Assembly: GCA_020847375.1 (NCBI GenBank)
Contig: JADLCB010000002.1
Location: 75,877 to 139,876 of the forward strand
Source of the DNA: Phycisphaerales bacterium
GTDB lineage: Bacteria > Planctomycetota > Phycisphaerae > Tepidisphaerales > Tepidisphaeraceae
Direction: 5' to 3'
Length of the DNA: 64,000 bases
Every line of letters starts with the position of its first letter. Position 1 is the stretch's first letter. The notes under the pieces are model-generated. The model did not search any database, was not told the origin of the DNA, and worked only from the letters and a program-made list of their open reading frames with translations. The position numbers and the translations under genes are program-made. Of this stretch, positions 15,707 to 25,296 are shown one piece after another.

Positions 15707-16864
15707 ATGGTCAGTATTGTTATTGTTGCTGCCAAACGTACACCGCAGGGACGTTTTCTCGGTTCACTGGCCAAGCGCTCGGCTGTTGATCTGGCGGTCC
15801 ACGCTGCCCGCGCAGCCATGAACAGCGCACAAATCCAGCCCGACTGGATCGATCAGGTGATTCTTGGCAACGTACTTTCCGCCGGGTTGGGGATGAACAT
15901 TGCCCGCCAGGTGACGATTGGGCTGGAATTACCGATTTCCGTTCCCGCTTTCGTGGTCAACATGATGTGTGCTTCGGGATTGCAGGCAGTTCATCTGGCA
16001 GCCCAGGCGATTCGGGCCGGCGAGGCACGCTGCATTCTGTGCGGCGGAACAGAATCGATGTCCAACGCGCCGTATCTGCTGGATCGCGCCCGCAGTGGCT
16101 ATAAACTGGGCGATGGCGTTTTGATCGATTCGGTTCTGCGCGATGGCTTGACCGATCCTTTCGGACATGGCCACATGGGAAACACGGCTGAAAACCTGGC
16201 CCGACGTTACCACATCACCCGCCAGCAGCAGGATGCCTTTGCCGCCCGCAGTCAGCAGCACTACGGCCAGGCGCTGGCGGCGGGTCAATTCACGGATGAA
16301 ATTATCCCACTCGATGGCTTGTCCACTGATGAGCACCCGCGCCCTGATACCACGGCACAAAAACTTTCCACGCTTAAACCCGCTTTTAATCCGGAAGGAA
16401 CGGTTACGGCGGGCAATGCTTCGGGCATTAATGATGGGGCTGCCATGCTGGTCGTATGTGATGGCGCCTTTGCCAGGGAGCATGGGCTGAAACCGATGGC
16501 GGAGCTGCTGGGCGAAACGGCGGTTGGCTGCGACCCGGCGCTGATGGGTCTGGGACCTGTTCACGCCACCACCGCCCTGTGCAAGCGGTTGGGCATTTCT
16601 CCGAACGATTTTGATACTGTCGAACTCAACGAGGCTTTCGCAGCTCAGGCGCTGGCGTGCATCCATGAATTAAAACTGGATGAAGCGCGCATCAATCTTC
16701 ACGGCGGAGCCATTGCCCTGGGGCATCCCATCGGTGCCAGCGGTGCGCGGTTGGTCGTTCATTTGGCGCACAATATCGCCCGCGGTCGGGCGCGGCTGGC
16801 TTTGGCAACGCTGTGTGTAGGTGCCGGCATGGGCATCGCCGCAGCCCTGCAATCCGTCAAATAA
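15707..16864 (+). CDS. acetyl-CoA C-acetyltransferase (thiolase)
   Basis: 385 residues, 17 nt after the CoA-transferase. Active-site Cys88 is in NMMCASGLQAVHLA, the histidine in LGHPIGASGARLV, and the second cysteine in TLCVGAGMGIAAA. Length and motifs fit the degradative/biosynthetic thiolase II family. It splits acetoacetyl-CoA into two acetyl-CoA or condenses them. As last gene of the SDR-transferase-thiolase operon it would complete conversion of 3-hydroxybutyrate to acetyl-CoA or the reverse. Confidence 0.93.
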   Translation: MVSIVIVAAKRTPQGRFLGSLAKRSAVDLAVHAARAAMNSAQIQPDWIDQVILGNVLSAGLGMNIARQVTIGLELPISVPAFVVNMMCASGLQAVHLAAQAIRAGEARCILCGGTESMSNAPYLLDRARSGYKLGDGVLIDSVLRDGLTDPFGHGHMGNTAENLARRYHITRQQQDAFAARSQQHYGQALAAGQFTDEIIPLDGLSTDEHPRPDTTAQKLSTLKPAFNPEGTVTAGNASGINDGAAMLVVCDGAFAREHGLKPMAELLGETAVGCDPALMGLGPVHATTALCKRLGISPNDFDTVELNEAFAAQALACIHELKLDEARINLHGGAIALGHPIGASGARLVVHLAHNIARGRARLALATLCVGAGMGIAAALQSVK

Positions 16865-17095
16865 TCGGCTCTGTTGTCTTGGGATTCCTTGGGCGATACC
16901 ACGGATGCGCGGGGCGATTATCCGCTGGTCTGCATTGTGATTACCCGGTAGCCTACGTTTGGATTATCCGCCAGCCCCAGCCGGTCGGTACGGCAACTGT
17001 AACCTTCTGTGACGTGACGACAAAAACAACGTTAAGCGGCGATTTTCGGCAGCTACGGCGGAAATTGCTTCATGCCGGTTCTGAGAGCTGTTTAA

Positions 17096-17169
17096 TGGGC
17101 GATACAGGGCTCGAACCTGTGACCTCACGGGTGTGATCCGTGCGCTCTGGCCAACTGAGCTAATCGCCC
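17096..17169 (-). tRNA. tRNA-Val (anticodon CAC)
   Basis: Minus-strand cloverleaf: acceptor GGGCGAT/ATCGCCC, D-arm TAGCTCAGTTGGCCAGAGC, anticodon stem CACGG/CCGTG with loop ATCACAC (CAC), T-arm CAGGTTCGAGCCCTG, discriminator A73. CCA not encoded. It stands alone between the thiolase operon and the pilus operon. Confidence 0.93.
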
Positions 17170-17266
17170 GAATAGTACCCGTTCAATGTAGGGTTTTGCC
17201 GCGATTAAATCAACACGCAGCGATGCCAAAGCTGGTTGGATCAGGAAATGGTGTCAGCCGTATCGG

Positions 17267-18463
17267 TTAATCCGTGTTGACCTGAGCCATCAGGCGGGTG
17301 GCTAAATCATCCTGCGGTTTGAGACGCAGCGCCTGCGAATAGTAGGTCAGGGCTTGAGTGGGCCGACCCATCTTTTCCAGCACATACCCGATCATGCACA
17401 AACTGACGGTATCCGTCCGGTCAAGCATGGACGCCTGATTAAATGCCTCCAGCGCCTCAGCCAGACGCTGCTGACGAAGGCGGACATAACCGGTCAAAAG
17501 GTGGGCTTCAGCCAGGGTCGGTTCCAGCGACAATGCCTTGCGCAGGCTGATATCCGCCCGACGCAGATCATCGAGTTGTACTGCGGCTTTACCAAGGCGC
17601 ACCCACAACGAAGCTGAGGCTGGCTCCAACTGGGTCGCACGATCAAAACTGCCACGGGCATCGCGGGCGCGGCCGATCTGCAAATAGCTTTCACCCAGGG
17701 CGGTGTACAGATCGGCGCGATCCTGATATTGATCCTGTTTGAGCAGGCGTTCCAGGCTGGCAGCGGCATCACGATATTCGCCGCCATAAAAAAGCGCCAG
17801 TGACAGATGTTCGCGTATCGGCATGTCCTCCGGCGCCAGCACGGCAGCGCGGCGCAGATAATCCATCGCCTGAGCGTAGCGATTCTGCTGCATCAGCAAC
17901 TGCCCCACCGCATCACGAATGGCAGCGCTGTTTTCAAAGTAGACGACCTTGGACTGAAGAAACGTCAACGCTTCGTCAGCACGGTCGAGCGTTACCAGCA
18001 TCTCGGCTTCAGCCAGCACATACGCCAGCTCCGTGGGCGCTTTCCCGGCTGCCTCGTGGTAGAACGTCAGGGCGGTTTGCGGTTCCTGCCAGCGCTGAGC
18101 CACAACGCCCTGCAGATAGCTCACCTCCGCATTGGCCGGCGCCAGGGTTGAGGCATGGCCCAGGGTTGCGACCGCGCCATCCATCTGCCCCTGCTCAATA
18201 TAAACCCGGGCGGAGAGGATCAGCGCCGAAAGATGGTTGGGGCTGATCTCCAGCGCCTTGTCCACACTTTTGCGCGCCTGGGGCAATGCCCCAGCATCAA
18301 ACTGCTGGCGGGCCATCGCATACTGCACCCCGGCGCGGGCATCCTGCCATTGCTGGGTTACTTGTTCCTTGGATGCCTTCTTCTTCGCGGCGGTATCACA
18401 ACCAAAGCTGGCGGCGACACCAAGGCTCAGCAGCAGCACGATTCGTAAATATCTCATGGTCAT
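17267..18463 (-). CDS. TPR-repeat lipoprotein of the pilus/secretion operon
   Basis: About 398 residues. The signal peptide ends in a lipobox (VAASFGC), so it is probably lipidated. The rest is tandem tetratricopeptide repeats with the usual A-x-x-x-L-x-x-A spacing (for example PEVSYLQG-like, LYTALGESYLQIGRARDARG and LWVRLGKAAVQLDDLRRADI). It is the last gene after the secretin, the position of PilF/PilW-type pilotins that help the secretin insert and multimerise. Start could be ATG 18463 or 18457. Pilotin role is inferred from position and lipidation. Confidence 0.8.
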   Translation of the reverse strand: MTMRYLRIVLLLSLGVAASFGCDTAAKKKASKEQVTQQWQDARAGVQYAMARQQFDAGALPQARKSVDKALEISPNHLSALILSARVYIEQGQMDGAVATLGHASTLAPANAEVSYLQGVVAQRWQEPQTALTFYHEAAGKAPTELAYVLAEAEMLVTLDRADEALTFLQSKVVYFENSAAIRDAVGQLLMQQNRYAQAMDYLRRAAVLAPEDMPIREHLSLALFYGGEYRDAAASLERLLKQDQYQDRADLYTALGESYLQIGRARDARGSFDRATQLEPASASLWVRLGKAAVQLDDLRRADISLRKALSLEPTLAEAHLLTGYVRLRQQRLAEALEAFNQASMLDRTDTVSLCMIGYVLEKMGRPTQALTYYSQALRLKPQDDLATRLMAQVNTD

Positions 18464-18573
18464 ACTCAATGGTTATTCCCGACTGGCAGGCCTGATGATG
18501 CACTGGTATTGGCACAACGCAGAACCTGCCTGGTCATTGTTTTTTCGATCATCAGCATGCGCGTCACGCATGG

Positions 18574-20745
18574 TTACTTGCCTTCGATCGACAAATCATT
18601 CATCGGGAGTTCAGTAATCATGGTTGGCAGCACGGGTTTGCCGGTCTGGATGGAATCGACCGCCGGGCTGGCAGGTTGGCGTTCCACCATCTGCGCCTGA
18701 TGGTTGGCGCTGGCCAGCAACCGCGCCCAGTTGTTCCACCATGCGGGCATCGACCACGACCCGGATTCATCCATAAGCAAAGGCGCCTGCGTCAGAGGCA
18801 TAGCGGCCGGAAGCTGTGTGTGTGGCTCGGACGGAGCTTGCGGAGCCGGCGCTGACTGGGGGGCGATTGCGTCATCGGCATCATCAGCCGGCGTCGCGGG
18901 CTGGGTGGCCGGTGCGACAGCGCGTTCCGCCAGAATCGCCCGGGCAACAAAGGTGCGCGTTGTGCTGTTATCGATCGACTTGATCTCCTGGCCGGTCAAT
19001 TCCTGCTTCAACTTGATCGCTTCGAGGAACTTGGGATTCAGATTGATGGCGGCATTCAAATGCCACAGCGCAGCCTTTTGATCCGGGGTTGCCTTATTCA
19101 GTTGGCGCAGCGCCTGGTCATATTCACCCTCGGCCAGGCGTTCGCGGCCCCAGGGCATCATCCCCTGACGCACGCCGACACGCAGTTTTTCCATGTCGCG
19201 CATCGCCTCTTCGGAAATGGCTGCGTAGGTTGAATCATCCTGGACGATATGCGGCGTCAGCAGAATGATGACTTCCTCGCGCAGCACATTATCCGTCTGA
19301 TTACGGAACAGCGCACCGGCCAGCGGCAGGTTGCCCAGAAAAGGAACCTGGCTCTTGCTGGTCGAGTTGGCATCGCGGAACAGACCACCGATGACAATGG
19401 TCTGCCCATCCTTAACCATCACGTTACTGGTCACTTCGGTCGTGAACTTGGTTGGCAGGCCATCGGCATTGATGCCGCCGGAGCTGTCTTCGGGGTGGAT
19501 TTCAAGCCGGACAAAACCATCGTTGCCGATAAAGGGCCGGAAAAGCAGCCGCGTACCGGTTTCCAGAAACTCGACCTTCTGCTGCGTCGCGGTTTCCGTG
19601 GTGGTGCTGGTGATGTAACCATCCTGTTTGCCCACCATCACCTCGCCCTTCTGCTTGTTCAACGCCAGCACCTTGGGATTGGCCAGCACGGTGGTATCGG
19701 AGATCGATTCCAGCGCGCTGATGAAAATGGAGATGTCACTGTTGACAAAACCGAGCTTCAGCCCGCCGGCGACACCGTTGGAGAAATTGTTGCCCGTGCC
19801 CCCGCCGACAATGTTGTTGCTGCCGACCGCCACCGGCGCATTAAAATTGGAACCGGTGATCTGCCCATTGCCGCTGTTGAGCATCGTGCCGAAATCGACA
19901 CCTCCGACAGCATTGAAGTCGATACCCAGGGCATTATTGTCGCTGAGCGTTGCGCGCAAAATGGTCGCCTCGATCAACACCTGCTGCGGGCGGGTGTCGA
20001 TTTCCTTGAGAATGCGGCGGACGGCATCGAGGTTGTCCATGTAGTCGGTGACAACCAGGACATCTTCAGCCGCGTGGCTGTTGCCGCCGGCGCTATCCTT
20101 GCTTTGGGCGATACCGGTCAGCGATGCCTCCGTGACCGCGAATTTGCCATTTTCACTAAGCACGGGCCTGATCATGGTCAGGGCATTGGATGCCGGCGTG
20201 TAGTAAAGACGGAAGACCTCGGTCGTCATTTTCCGTTCGGATTTTTCGATTTCCGCCAGCTCTTTGGCCGTATAGACATAGATGAAATTGCCTTTTTCAC
20301 GATAGGCGTAGCCATTGGAACTGAGAATGGCATCGAGCGCTTCGCGGATGGTGACATCGTACAGATTGGCGGTCACCGTGCCGCGCACTTCCTTGCTGGC
20401 GATGATGTTGCGCTGACTTTGCAGCGACAGCATGCGCAGCACTTCCACCAGCGAGGCGTCATTCACATGGATTTCGACCGTGCCGGCATCGGAGACATTG
20501 ACATCATCCTTGCTGACACTCTGGCCTGTTGCGGTGGTTGTGGTGACGGGTTCAGCGGATGCATCCGTTGCCGGAACCACCGCAGCGTCCCCACCATCGA
20601 CGAGTTGGACATTGTTGACGGTTTGAGCAGATTTGGCGGTGGTGGAAGTTGCCAGGTTTTGCGATTGTCCCTGGACTACCCCATCCGTATAAACGGACGA
20701 TACGGCTAAAAAAAGAATGCCAGCGGTTGCGGTTATTTTGCGCAT
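18574..20745 (-). CDS. pilQ: secretin of a type IV pilus / type II secretion-like system
   Basis: 723 residues from ATG 20745 (GGAG 8 nt upstream). Signal peptide, then a low-complexity stretch rich in Thr/Ser/Val. Next comes an STN-like domain (VEIHVNDASLVEVLRMLSLQ) and an N-domain repeat (YTPASNALTMIRPVLSENGK). The secretin core follows (VLANPKVLALNKQKGEVMVG, and TSNVMVKDGQTIVIGGLFRD to EEVIILLTPHIV). After the core is an extra ~200-residue C-terminal tail with a TPR-like part (EGEYDQALRQLNKATPDQKA) and a Pro/Ala-rich end, longer than usual. It forms the outer-membrane pore and follows pilM-N-O-P order. Confidence 0.88.
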   Translation of the reverse strand: MRKITATAGILFLAVSSVYTDGVVQGQSQNLATSTTAKSAQTVNNVQLVDGGDAAVVPATDASAEPVTTTTATGQSVSKDDVNVSDAGTVEIHVNDASLVEVLRMLSLQSQRNIIASKEVRGTVTANLYDVTIREALDAILSSNGYAYREKGNFIYVYTAKELAEIEKSERKMTTEVFRLYYTPASNALTMIRPVLSENGKFAVTEASLTGIAQSKDSAGGNSHAAEDVLVVTDYMDNLDAVRRILKEIDTRPQQVLIEATILRATLSDNNALGIDFNAVGGVDFGTMLNSGNGQITGSNFNAPVAVGSNNIVGGGTGNNFSNGVAGGLKLGFVNSDISIFISALESISDTTVLANPKVLALNKQKGEVMVGKQDGYITSTTTETATQQKVEFLETGTRLLFRPFIGNDGFVRLEIHPEDSSGGINADGLPTKFTTEVTSNVMVKDGQTIVIGGLFRDANSTSKSQVPFLGNLPLAGALFRNQTDNVLREEVIILLTPHIVQDDSTYAAISEEAMRDMEKLRVGVRQGMMPWGRERLAEGEYDQALRQLNKATPDQKAALWHLNAAINLNPKFLEAIKLKQELTGQEIKSIDNSTTRTFVARAILAERAVAPATQPATPADDADDAIAPQSAPAPQAPSEPHTQLPAAMPLTQAPLLMDESGSWSMPAWWNNWARLLASANHQAQMVERQPASPAVDSIQTGKPVLPTMITELPMNDLSIEGK

Positions 20746-20861
20746 GAGTGTATCTCCAGTTGCCGATTGGCAATTACCCAAGCGATGCAGCGCGCAGGCT
20801 TATCTGGACCAGCCAGTCGCGGCAGCACTTGGCAAGTGCGCAATCATTCCGGGCATCGTCG

Positions 20862-21512
20862 CTAATTCATGGTGACCGCGAGCTTGATGCCCTCATGCTC
20901 GACAATCATCCCTCGCGCCTCGATCTCGAGGACACGAAAAGTGGTCCGGCCCTGTGCCGTATCCACCGCGACGACATCTCCTACACCCACCAGCGTTCCA
21001 TTCACCATGGCTTGAGGTTTGGCACCCATCATCGTGCTCTGCAGCTTGATGCGCGAAGCCTGAAGCTGCAGATTCTCGATGAGGATGCGCCTCGCCTTCT
21101 TTTGATCGGTCTTTACTTCGCGCGACTTTTCCAATTCCCCCCAAAATCCAAGATTCTGGTCGCTCGAAGCGCCGTTAGAACCATCACGACGGTAATAAGA
21201 CAAATTAACGACAAACAAGTTACGCCGGAGAGGCTGGACAGGCTGATTAGTCCATTCCGTCAGGCGTTCAGCATGTTTGCTGTAACCGATTCGTGGCGGT
21301 TTACCGGACGTCTTGATTTTGGTTGCTTGATTGTCCGTCTGGGACACCGGCGCAGCCGATGCCGACGCCGGCGCATTGTCGCCCGTCAGGAGCAATCGCC
21401 CCCACAGGATCAGCATGACCAGGATCAGACCGCCGAGAAAGGCCGCCTTCTTGGAATCCCTGGCCAGCATCTGCCTCAGCCGTGCCATCAGATTGTCGGT
21501 GCTCCCTGGCAT
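20862..21512 (-). CDS. PilP/GspC-like inner-membrane pilus assembly protein
   Basis: 216 residues starting within TAATG overlapping the pilO stop. One transmembrane helix (AAFLGGLILVMLILWGRLLL, residues ~23-42), then a disordered Ala/Ser-rich linker and a periplasmic beta domain (MVNGTLVGVGDVVAVDTAQG, RTTFRVLEIEARGMIVEHEG) of the HR-domain type found in PilP and GspC. It should connect the PilNO complex to the secretin. Sequence alone cannot separate PilP from GspC. Confidence 0.75.
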   Translation of the reverse strand: MPGSTDNLMARLRQMLARDSKKAAFLGGLILVMLILWGRLLLTGDNAPASASAAPVSQTDNQATKIKTSGKPPRIGYSKHAERLTEWTNQPVQPLRRNLFVVNLSYYRRDGSNGASSDQNLGFWGELEKSREVKTDQKKARRILIENLQLQASRIKLQSTMMGAKPQAMVNGTLVGVGDVVAVDTAQGRTTFRVLEIEARGMIVEHEGIKLAVTMN

Positions 21513-22066
21513 TAGAACTCCAGAAAATAAATACTCAGTACCACCTGCACATCCACCAACCCCTGCTGGGCATCGAGCGAGCGCAGATTCAGGCTGCGGA
21601 CGCGCGTCAGACGTTTCATTTCCTCCGCCTGGCGAAGGAAGGTGAATACGTCGGCAAAATTACCCTCGAAGGACAACGTGATCGGACGTTCGGCAAACAG
21701 CTCGTGATGACGGACATCCCCGGGCTGATTGTTCAACCGGCGCAGGGAGGTCTGCTGCGACAGCGTGGTGATTTCCTTGACGAACTGGCCCAGTTCCTCG
21801 CGATGGGGAAGCTGGCGGTCAAATCGATCCAGGCGCAGGCGCAACTGCTGAACATTGTCCGTGACGACCTGCAGGCGGGTGTTCACATCACGATTGGCAT
21901 TGAGTTCCAGCTCGCGGCGGGAAATCTCCTCGCGAAGTTTATCCTGTTTCTTGAGACCGGGACGCCAATACAGCAGCACAAACGCGACAATACACAACGC
22001 CAGAGCAGCGCCCATGCCCCACTGCAATCGGCTGCATGTTTTGACTTGTGTATCTAATCGTGACAT
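21512..22066 (-). CDS. pilO: PilO-like type IV pilus assembly protein
   Basis: 184 residues from ATG 22066 (an upstream TTG at 22096 is possible). Short cytoplasmic tail, one transmembrane helix (WGMGAALALCIVAFVLLYW), a coiled coil (DKLREEISRRELELNANRDV), then a ferredoxin-like PilO fold with ITLSFEGNFADVFTFLRQAE and VDVQVVLSIYFLEF. PilO pairs with PilN in the inner membrane to form the alignment complex. Gene order M-N-O-P supports it. Confidence 0.82.
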   Translation of the reverse strand: MSRLDTQVKTCSRLQWGMGAALALCIVAFVLLYWRPGLKKQDKLREEISRRELELNANRDVNTRLQVVTDNVQQLRLRLDRFDRQLPHREELGQFVKEITTLSQQTSLRRLNNQPGDVRHHELFAERPITLSFEGNFADVFTFLRQAEEMKRLTRVRSLNLRSLDAQQGLVDVQVVLSIYFLEF

Positions 22067-22106
22067 ACCGGTGGTTTCTGCCAGCCCCGCAGGCAACTGG
22101 CTGTGT

Positions 22107-22751
22107 TTAATCCTGCGTATTGAGATTCACACTGAACAACACTTCAAACTCACGCATGGCGTGACCATTCTGGGCCCGTTCGCGGGCGTAGTTCATGTTG
22201 ACGGTTTCAAACAAACTGTTGTTGCGCAATTGATTGAGAAAATTACCCAGCTCGACATCCGTCGGCGCCACGCCCTGCACCTTGACCTTGAGCGTGCGAT
22301 CCACGAGCAGCGGCGCTTTTTCCTTGCCCGACGACGAGGCGACCGTTGCCGAAAGTTCTTTCAAGGAGCCGGGCTTGCGCTGCTGTTCAAAGACTTCCAT
22401 ACTCAAATTGAGCAGCGACATATCCTTGCTCATGGCCCCTTCCAAGGCATTGACAATGCGTGTCGCCTCGACGTGCAGGCCGATTTTTTCCACCACACGC
22501 TGCTGGGTCTTGAGCTGGGTGTCGAGTTTTTCCAGTTCATCGAGTTTCGCCAGAACCTGCCGGGTGTCTTTCAATTTGCCACTAAGCCAGCCCACGCGCT
22601 GCCGCTCGTTGGACAAGACGGCATTGAATCGAACCATCCCCATACCCAATCCGAGCAGTAGAACCAGCGACAGGTAAAGCTGCCAGCGCATCAACCGGCG
22701 GCGCCAGCGCAGACGCGGATACCAACCGGGTAAAAATTCCAGTTCACGCAT
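22107..22751 (-). CDS. pilN: PilN-like type IV pilus assembly protein
   Basis: 214 residues. GGAGG precedes ATG 22751, which overlaps pilM by 8 nt. The N-terminus has the short cytoplasmic motif ELEFLPGWY before a transmembrane helix (LYLSLVLLLGLGMGMV); in PilN this region binds PilM. A coiled coil (NERQRVGWLSGKLKDTRQVL) and a ferredoxin-like domain ending FEVLFSVNLNTQD follow. It acts with PilM and PilO in the inner-membrane platform. Confidence 0.82.
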   Translation of the reverse strand: MRELEFLPGWYPRLRWRRRLMRWQLYLSLVLLLGLGMGMVRFNAVLSNERQRVGWLSGKLKDTRQVLAKLDELEKLDTQLKTQQRVVEKIGLHVEATRIVNALEGAMSKDMSLLNLSMEVFEQQRKPGSLKELSATVASSSGKEKAPLLVDRTLKVKVQGVAPTDVELGNFLNQLRNNSLFETVNMNYARERAQNGHAMREFEVLFSVNLNTQD

Positions 22752-24060
22752 GGGCGGCCTCCATCACGCTAGAATGACTGGATGTTGGCGCACGGTTGGC
22801 GTGGTCAGTTGCTGCGTTTATCTGGCTGACTGCGGCTGGATCAAGAATTGCTTCATCCCCCTGCTCATTGGCGACAGCTCCGGTCGCCTGATCCAGATCA
22901 ACAACCTGCGCCGCAGATGTCAGGTCGGTGCGCTGGGCGTAGGGGTCGCGCGGTGCGCCATCGCGCGGCGCAAACGGGCCGGCCACCAGACGCATACCAA
23001 GACCCAGCGCCAGCGACCATTCGCTCATGACTCCGCGCCGATCGGACGCTTTCATGCGGCTGATATTGACATTCAGCAGCGGGCGACCGGGTTCGACCGG
23101 TATCGGCAGATTGCCCGCCAGTTGGGCCAACACCTGGTTATCACACGCCTGCCCACCCATCACCTTGATTTTCGTCGGCCGGTAGCCGCGGAACGTGACG
23201 GAGTAGTAGCGCAGACACAGTGACACTTCGCGGGCCAGACTCATCATGACCGATCGGGTTGCATCAAACACCGCCTGGCGCACCGGATCGCGGCGCAGTT
23301 CATCCTCGGAATCAGCCGCCTCACCCAGCCGACGGCGCAGAGCGCCAGCTTCAGCAAGGCTGATCCCCAACTGGCGGCTGACCGATTCATCGAGATGGGT
23401 TGCGCCCAGGTCGATCGTTTTGATAAAGTTGATTTCGCGTCCGCGCCCGATGATGACCTGGCTGCGCTGCAGACCGACATCGACCAGCGCATGCACGCCA
23501 TTCTCATCCTCCTTGCGGCGGATAAACCGCTCGGTCGTCCGATAGAGCGCCGCGGGTTCGATATCCAGCGATTCGACAACCAACCCCCAATTGTGCAACT
23601 GCTCCAGATACCGGTTCACCTGTTCAGGCTGAACCGCCAGAACAATGACCTCCTGTTTGACATCAGTGGCCTGACGAACTTCGCCAGCGATGATGTGATG
23701 CACCATCGAATCATGCACCTCGAAGGGGAACAGATGGGCGGCTTCAAAATTAACCGCCTGCGCCAGCTCCTGGGGTGGCATGTTCGGCAGGCGGATGTTT
23801 TTAACATGCACCATTTCGCGCGGCAGGGCTGTTACGATCCGCCGGCCGGAAAAACCTCCCTGGCGCAGCATCTGTCGCAACAACACGCCGATCTGTGCCA
23901 CGCGCTGCGGATCATCCCACGGGCCGGGGCTAATCTGACGGCGTGCCGCTGCCACCACCGCCAACGACTGCCCCGTGACTTCCAACTGAATCAGCTTGAT
24001 GCTGTCCGTACCGAAGTCAATGCCAATGGGCTGAATATGTGAGCGCGTCAGTCGGATCAT
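22744..24060 (-). CDS. pilM: PilM actin-like ATPase of the pilus platform
   Basis: 438 residues. N-terminus IGIDFGTDSIKLIQLEVTGQ is the PilM phosphate-1 motif; later ALVDVGLQRSQVIIGRGREI is phosphate-2 and IKVMGGQACDNQVLAQLAGN is the adenosine motif of the FtsA/PilM actin fold. It binds the PilN tail at the cytoplasmic face. The C-terminal ~90 residues after the fold are acidic and Ala-rich and look disordered. The start overlaps the GspH-like gene end as ATGA. Confidence 0.9.
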   Translation of the reverse strand: MIRLTRSHIQPIGIDFGTDSIKLIQLEVTGQSLAVVAAARRQISPGPWDDPQRVAQIGVLLRQMLRQGGFSGRRIVTALPREMVHVKNIRLPNMPPQELAQAVNFEAAHLFPFEVHDSMVHHIIAGEVRQATDVKQEVIVLAVQPEQVNRYLEQLHNWGLVVESLDIEPAALYRTTERFIRRKEDENGVHALVDVGLQRSQVIIGRGREINFIKTIDLGATHLDESVSRQLGISLAEAGALRRRLGEAADSEDELRRDPVRQAVFDATRSVMMSLAREVSLCLRYYSVTFRGYRPTKIKVMGGQACDNQVLAQLAGNLPIPVEPGRPLLNVNISRMKASDRRGVMSEWSLALGLGMRLVAGPFAPRDGAPRDPYAQRTDLTSAAQVVDLDQATGAVANEQGDEAILDPAAVSQINAATDHANRAPTSSHSSVMEAAHA

Positions 24061-24614
24061 GGTGTCGTAATGGAAATTTCCGCCGTCAATGGCTGAACAA
24101 CGATCGTCTGTTTGAGTGTGCCGGAGATCAGCGTGACCTTGGCCGCCTCACTCAGTGCTGTGGTCGTTCCGGTGGAATCAAGCAGCAGTGGTTCGCCCAA
24201 TGAACTGAACCCCAGCGCGTTGCCTGTTTTGGAACCAGCCTTGATGGTGACGCTGTTGATGCTGACACCGGGAATATCCAGATCCTTGTCCCCATTGAAG
24301 GTGCGGGAATAAGGCGATTTTTGCACGGGATGAACGATCGGATCAGCCAACGACGGATCGTCATAAATGCCCAGTATCTGTGGTGTCGAGCTGGCCGCAA
24401 AATAGACGAAATAGGGCGTCTGCCGGGCGATGGAAAGATTCTGGGCGTACATCAGGTCTGCCATCACCACCCGGGTGGCACTGGCCAGACGCAGATCATT
24501 GCGATTGCTGATCTGCGGTATCACGATGGCTGAGGCGATACCGATAATCACCACGACGGTGAGAATCTCCGCCAGGGTAAACGCCGTTGGACGATGTTGG
24601 TTCCGATGAGTCAT
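24057..24614 (-). CDS. GspH/FimT-like minor pseudopilin
   Basis: 185 residues from ATG 24614 with GGAG 7 nt upstream. The prepilin motif is AFTLAEILTVVVIIGIASAIVIP after a 10-residue basic leader. The body (LRLASATRVVMADLMYAQNL, then IARQTPYFVYF) matches the GspH/FimT minor pseudopilin layout, which forms the tip of the pseudopilus. It is second in the operon before pilM. Confidence 0.85.
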   Translation of the reverse strand: MTHRNQHRPTAFTLAEILTVVVIIGIASAIVIPQISNRNDLRLASATRVVMADLMYAQNLSIARQTPYFVYFAASSTPQILGIYDDPSLADPIVHPVQKSPYSRTFNGDKDLDIPGVSINSVTIKAGSKTGNALGFSSLGEPLLLDSTGTTTALSEAAKVTLISGTLKQTIVVQPLTAEISITTP

Positions 24615-24722
24615 AGCAATGCTCCGACAACGTGCGACGCTCCCAGCGCCCGCTTGTTGCCGACATTCGGCTGCCAAACACCTGCCCAAGCCTGGCATTT
24701 TCTGCCCCGACTTCAGCAGGCG

Positions 24723-24962
24723 TTATTGCTTTTCATCGGAATTTGCGAGCTTCACCTGAAGGTTACCGCCCTCGAGAATCCCGATTATTTTCTCCATCTT
24801 GACGTTGATCGCCTTCAGCTCATCGATCTGGGCAATGCGCTGGGCCGCCGGATCGGAAACCTGTGCCTGCGCGCCCGATAACGCCGGCAACCCCGTCCAC
24901 TGACCCAAAAGGATCAAACTTTGCAAGGCAACCACAACAACCAGCAACCGCGAGGTATTCAT
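24723..24962 (-). CDS. short exported coiled-coil protein
   Basis: 79 residues. A signal or anchor sequence (LLVVVVALQSLILLGQW) is followed by AQAQVSDPAAQRIAQIDELK and AINVKMEKIIGILEGG, a helical segment with hydrophobic heptads. GGTAGG lies upstream of ATG 24962. It is the first gene of the pilM-containing operon and probably an accessory envelope protein. No family recognised. Confidence 0.6.
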   Translation of the reverse strand: MNTSRLLVVVVALQSLILLGQWTGLPALSGAQAQVSDPAAQRIAQIDELKAINVKMEKIIGILEGGNLQVKLANSDEKQ

Positions 24963-25296
24963 GTTTTTCCTACCTTTCCTGAGAAGTTGATACCGGCGAC
25001 ACGCCAGAAGAAATTATCGAATACTTCCCGTCTGCAAACGCAATATTGCTGGTTCCGATAATCTGTGAATTTGATCCCCCGGTCAGCGCCACAGTAAAAC
25101 TAATCGGGTTAGACAGGTTGTAACGCAAGAAAATAATCCGTCGCTGACGACTCGTTTCTTCGTAAGCATCTGCGTTGTGGAGAAAAATTATTCAGCTTGA
25201 CAAAATAATCGTGAAGCCCGATAAATACGTCCGTGGGGATGAGGACGGGTCAAGTGTCTGTATTTACAAGGCTCTGACCTTTCTCATGGAGTTGCG
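24963..25296. promoter_or_regulatory. divergent intergenic region between pilus operon and PEP-CTERM gene
   Basis: 334 bp without a gene. The right half carries the plus-strand promoter at 25197-25225. The left half must contain the minus-strand pilus operon promoter, but no strong consensus pair stands out. An AT-rich stretch at 25115-25150 is the least coding-like part. Confidence 0.4.
25197..25225 (+). promoter_or_regulatory. sigma70-like promoter of the PEP-CTERM gene
   Basis: TTGACA (25197-25202), 17-bp spacer, GATAAA (25220-25225). Perfect -35 and optimal spacing. A leader of about 65 nt precedes GGAG and ATG 25297. Confidence 0.65.

Noticed and set aside
19249-20709. Long plus-strand frame (486 codons) opposite the secretin
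   Set aside because: Antisense of a well-supported gene; low-complexity protein, no motif.
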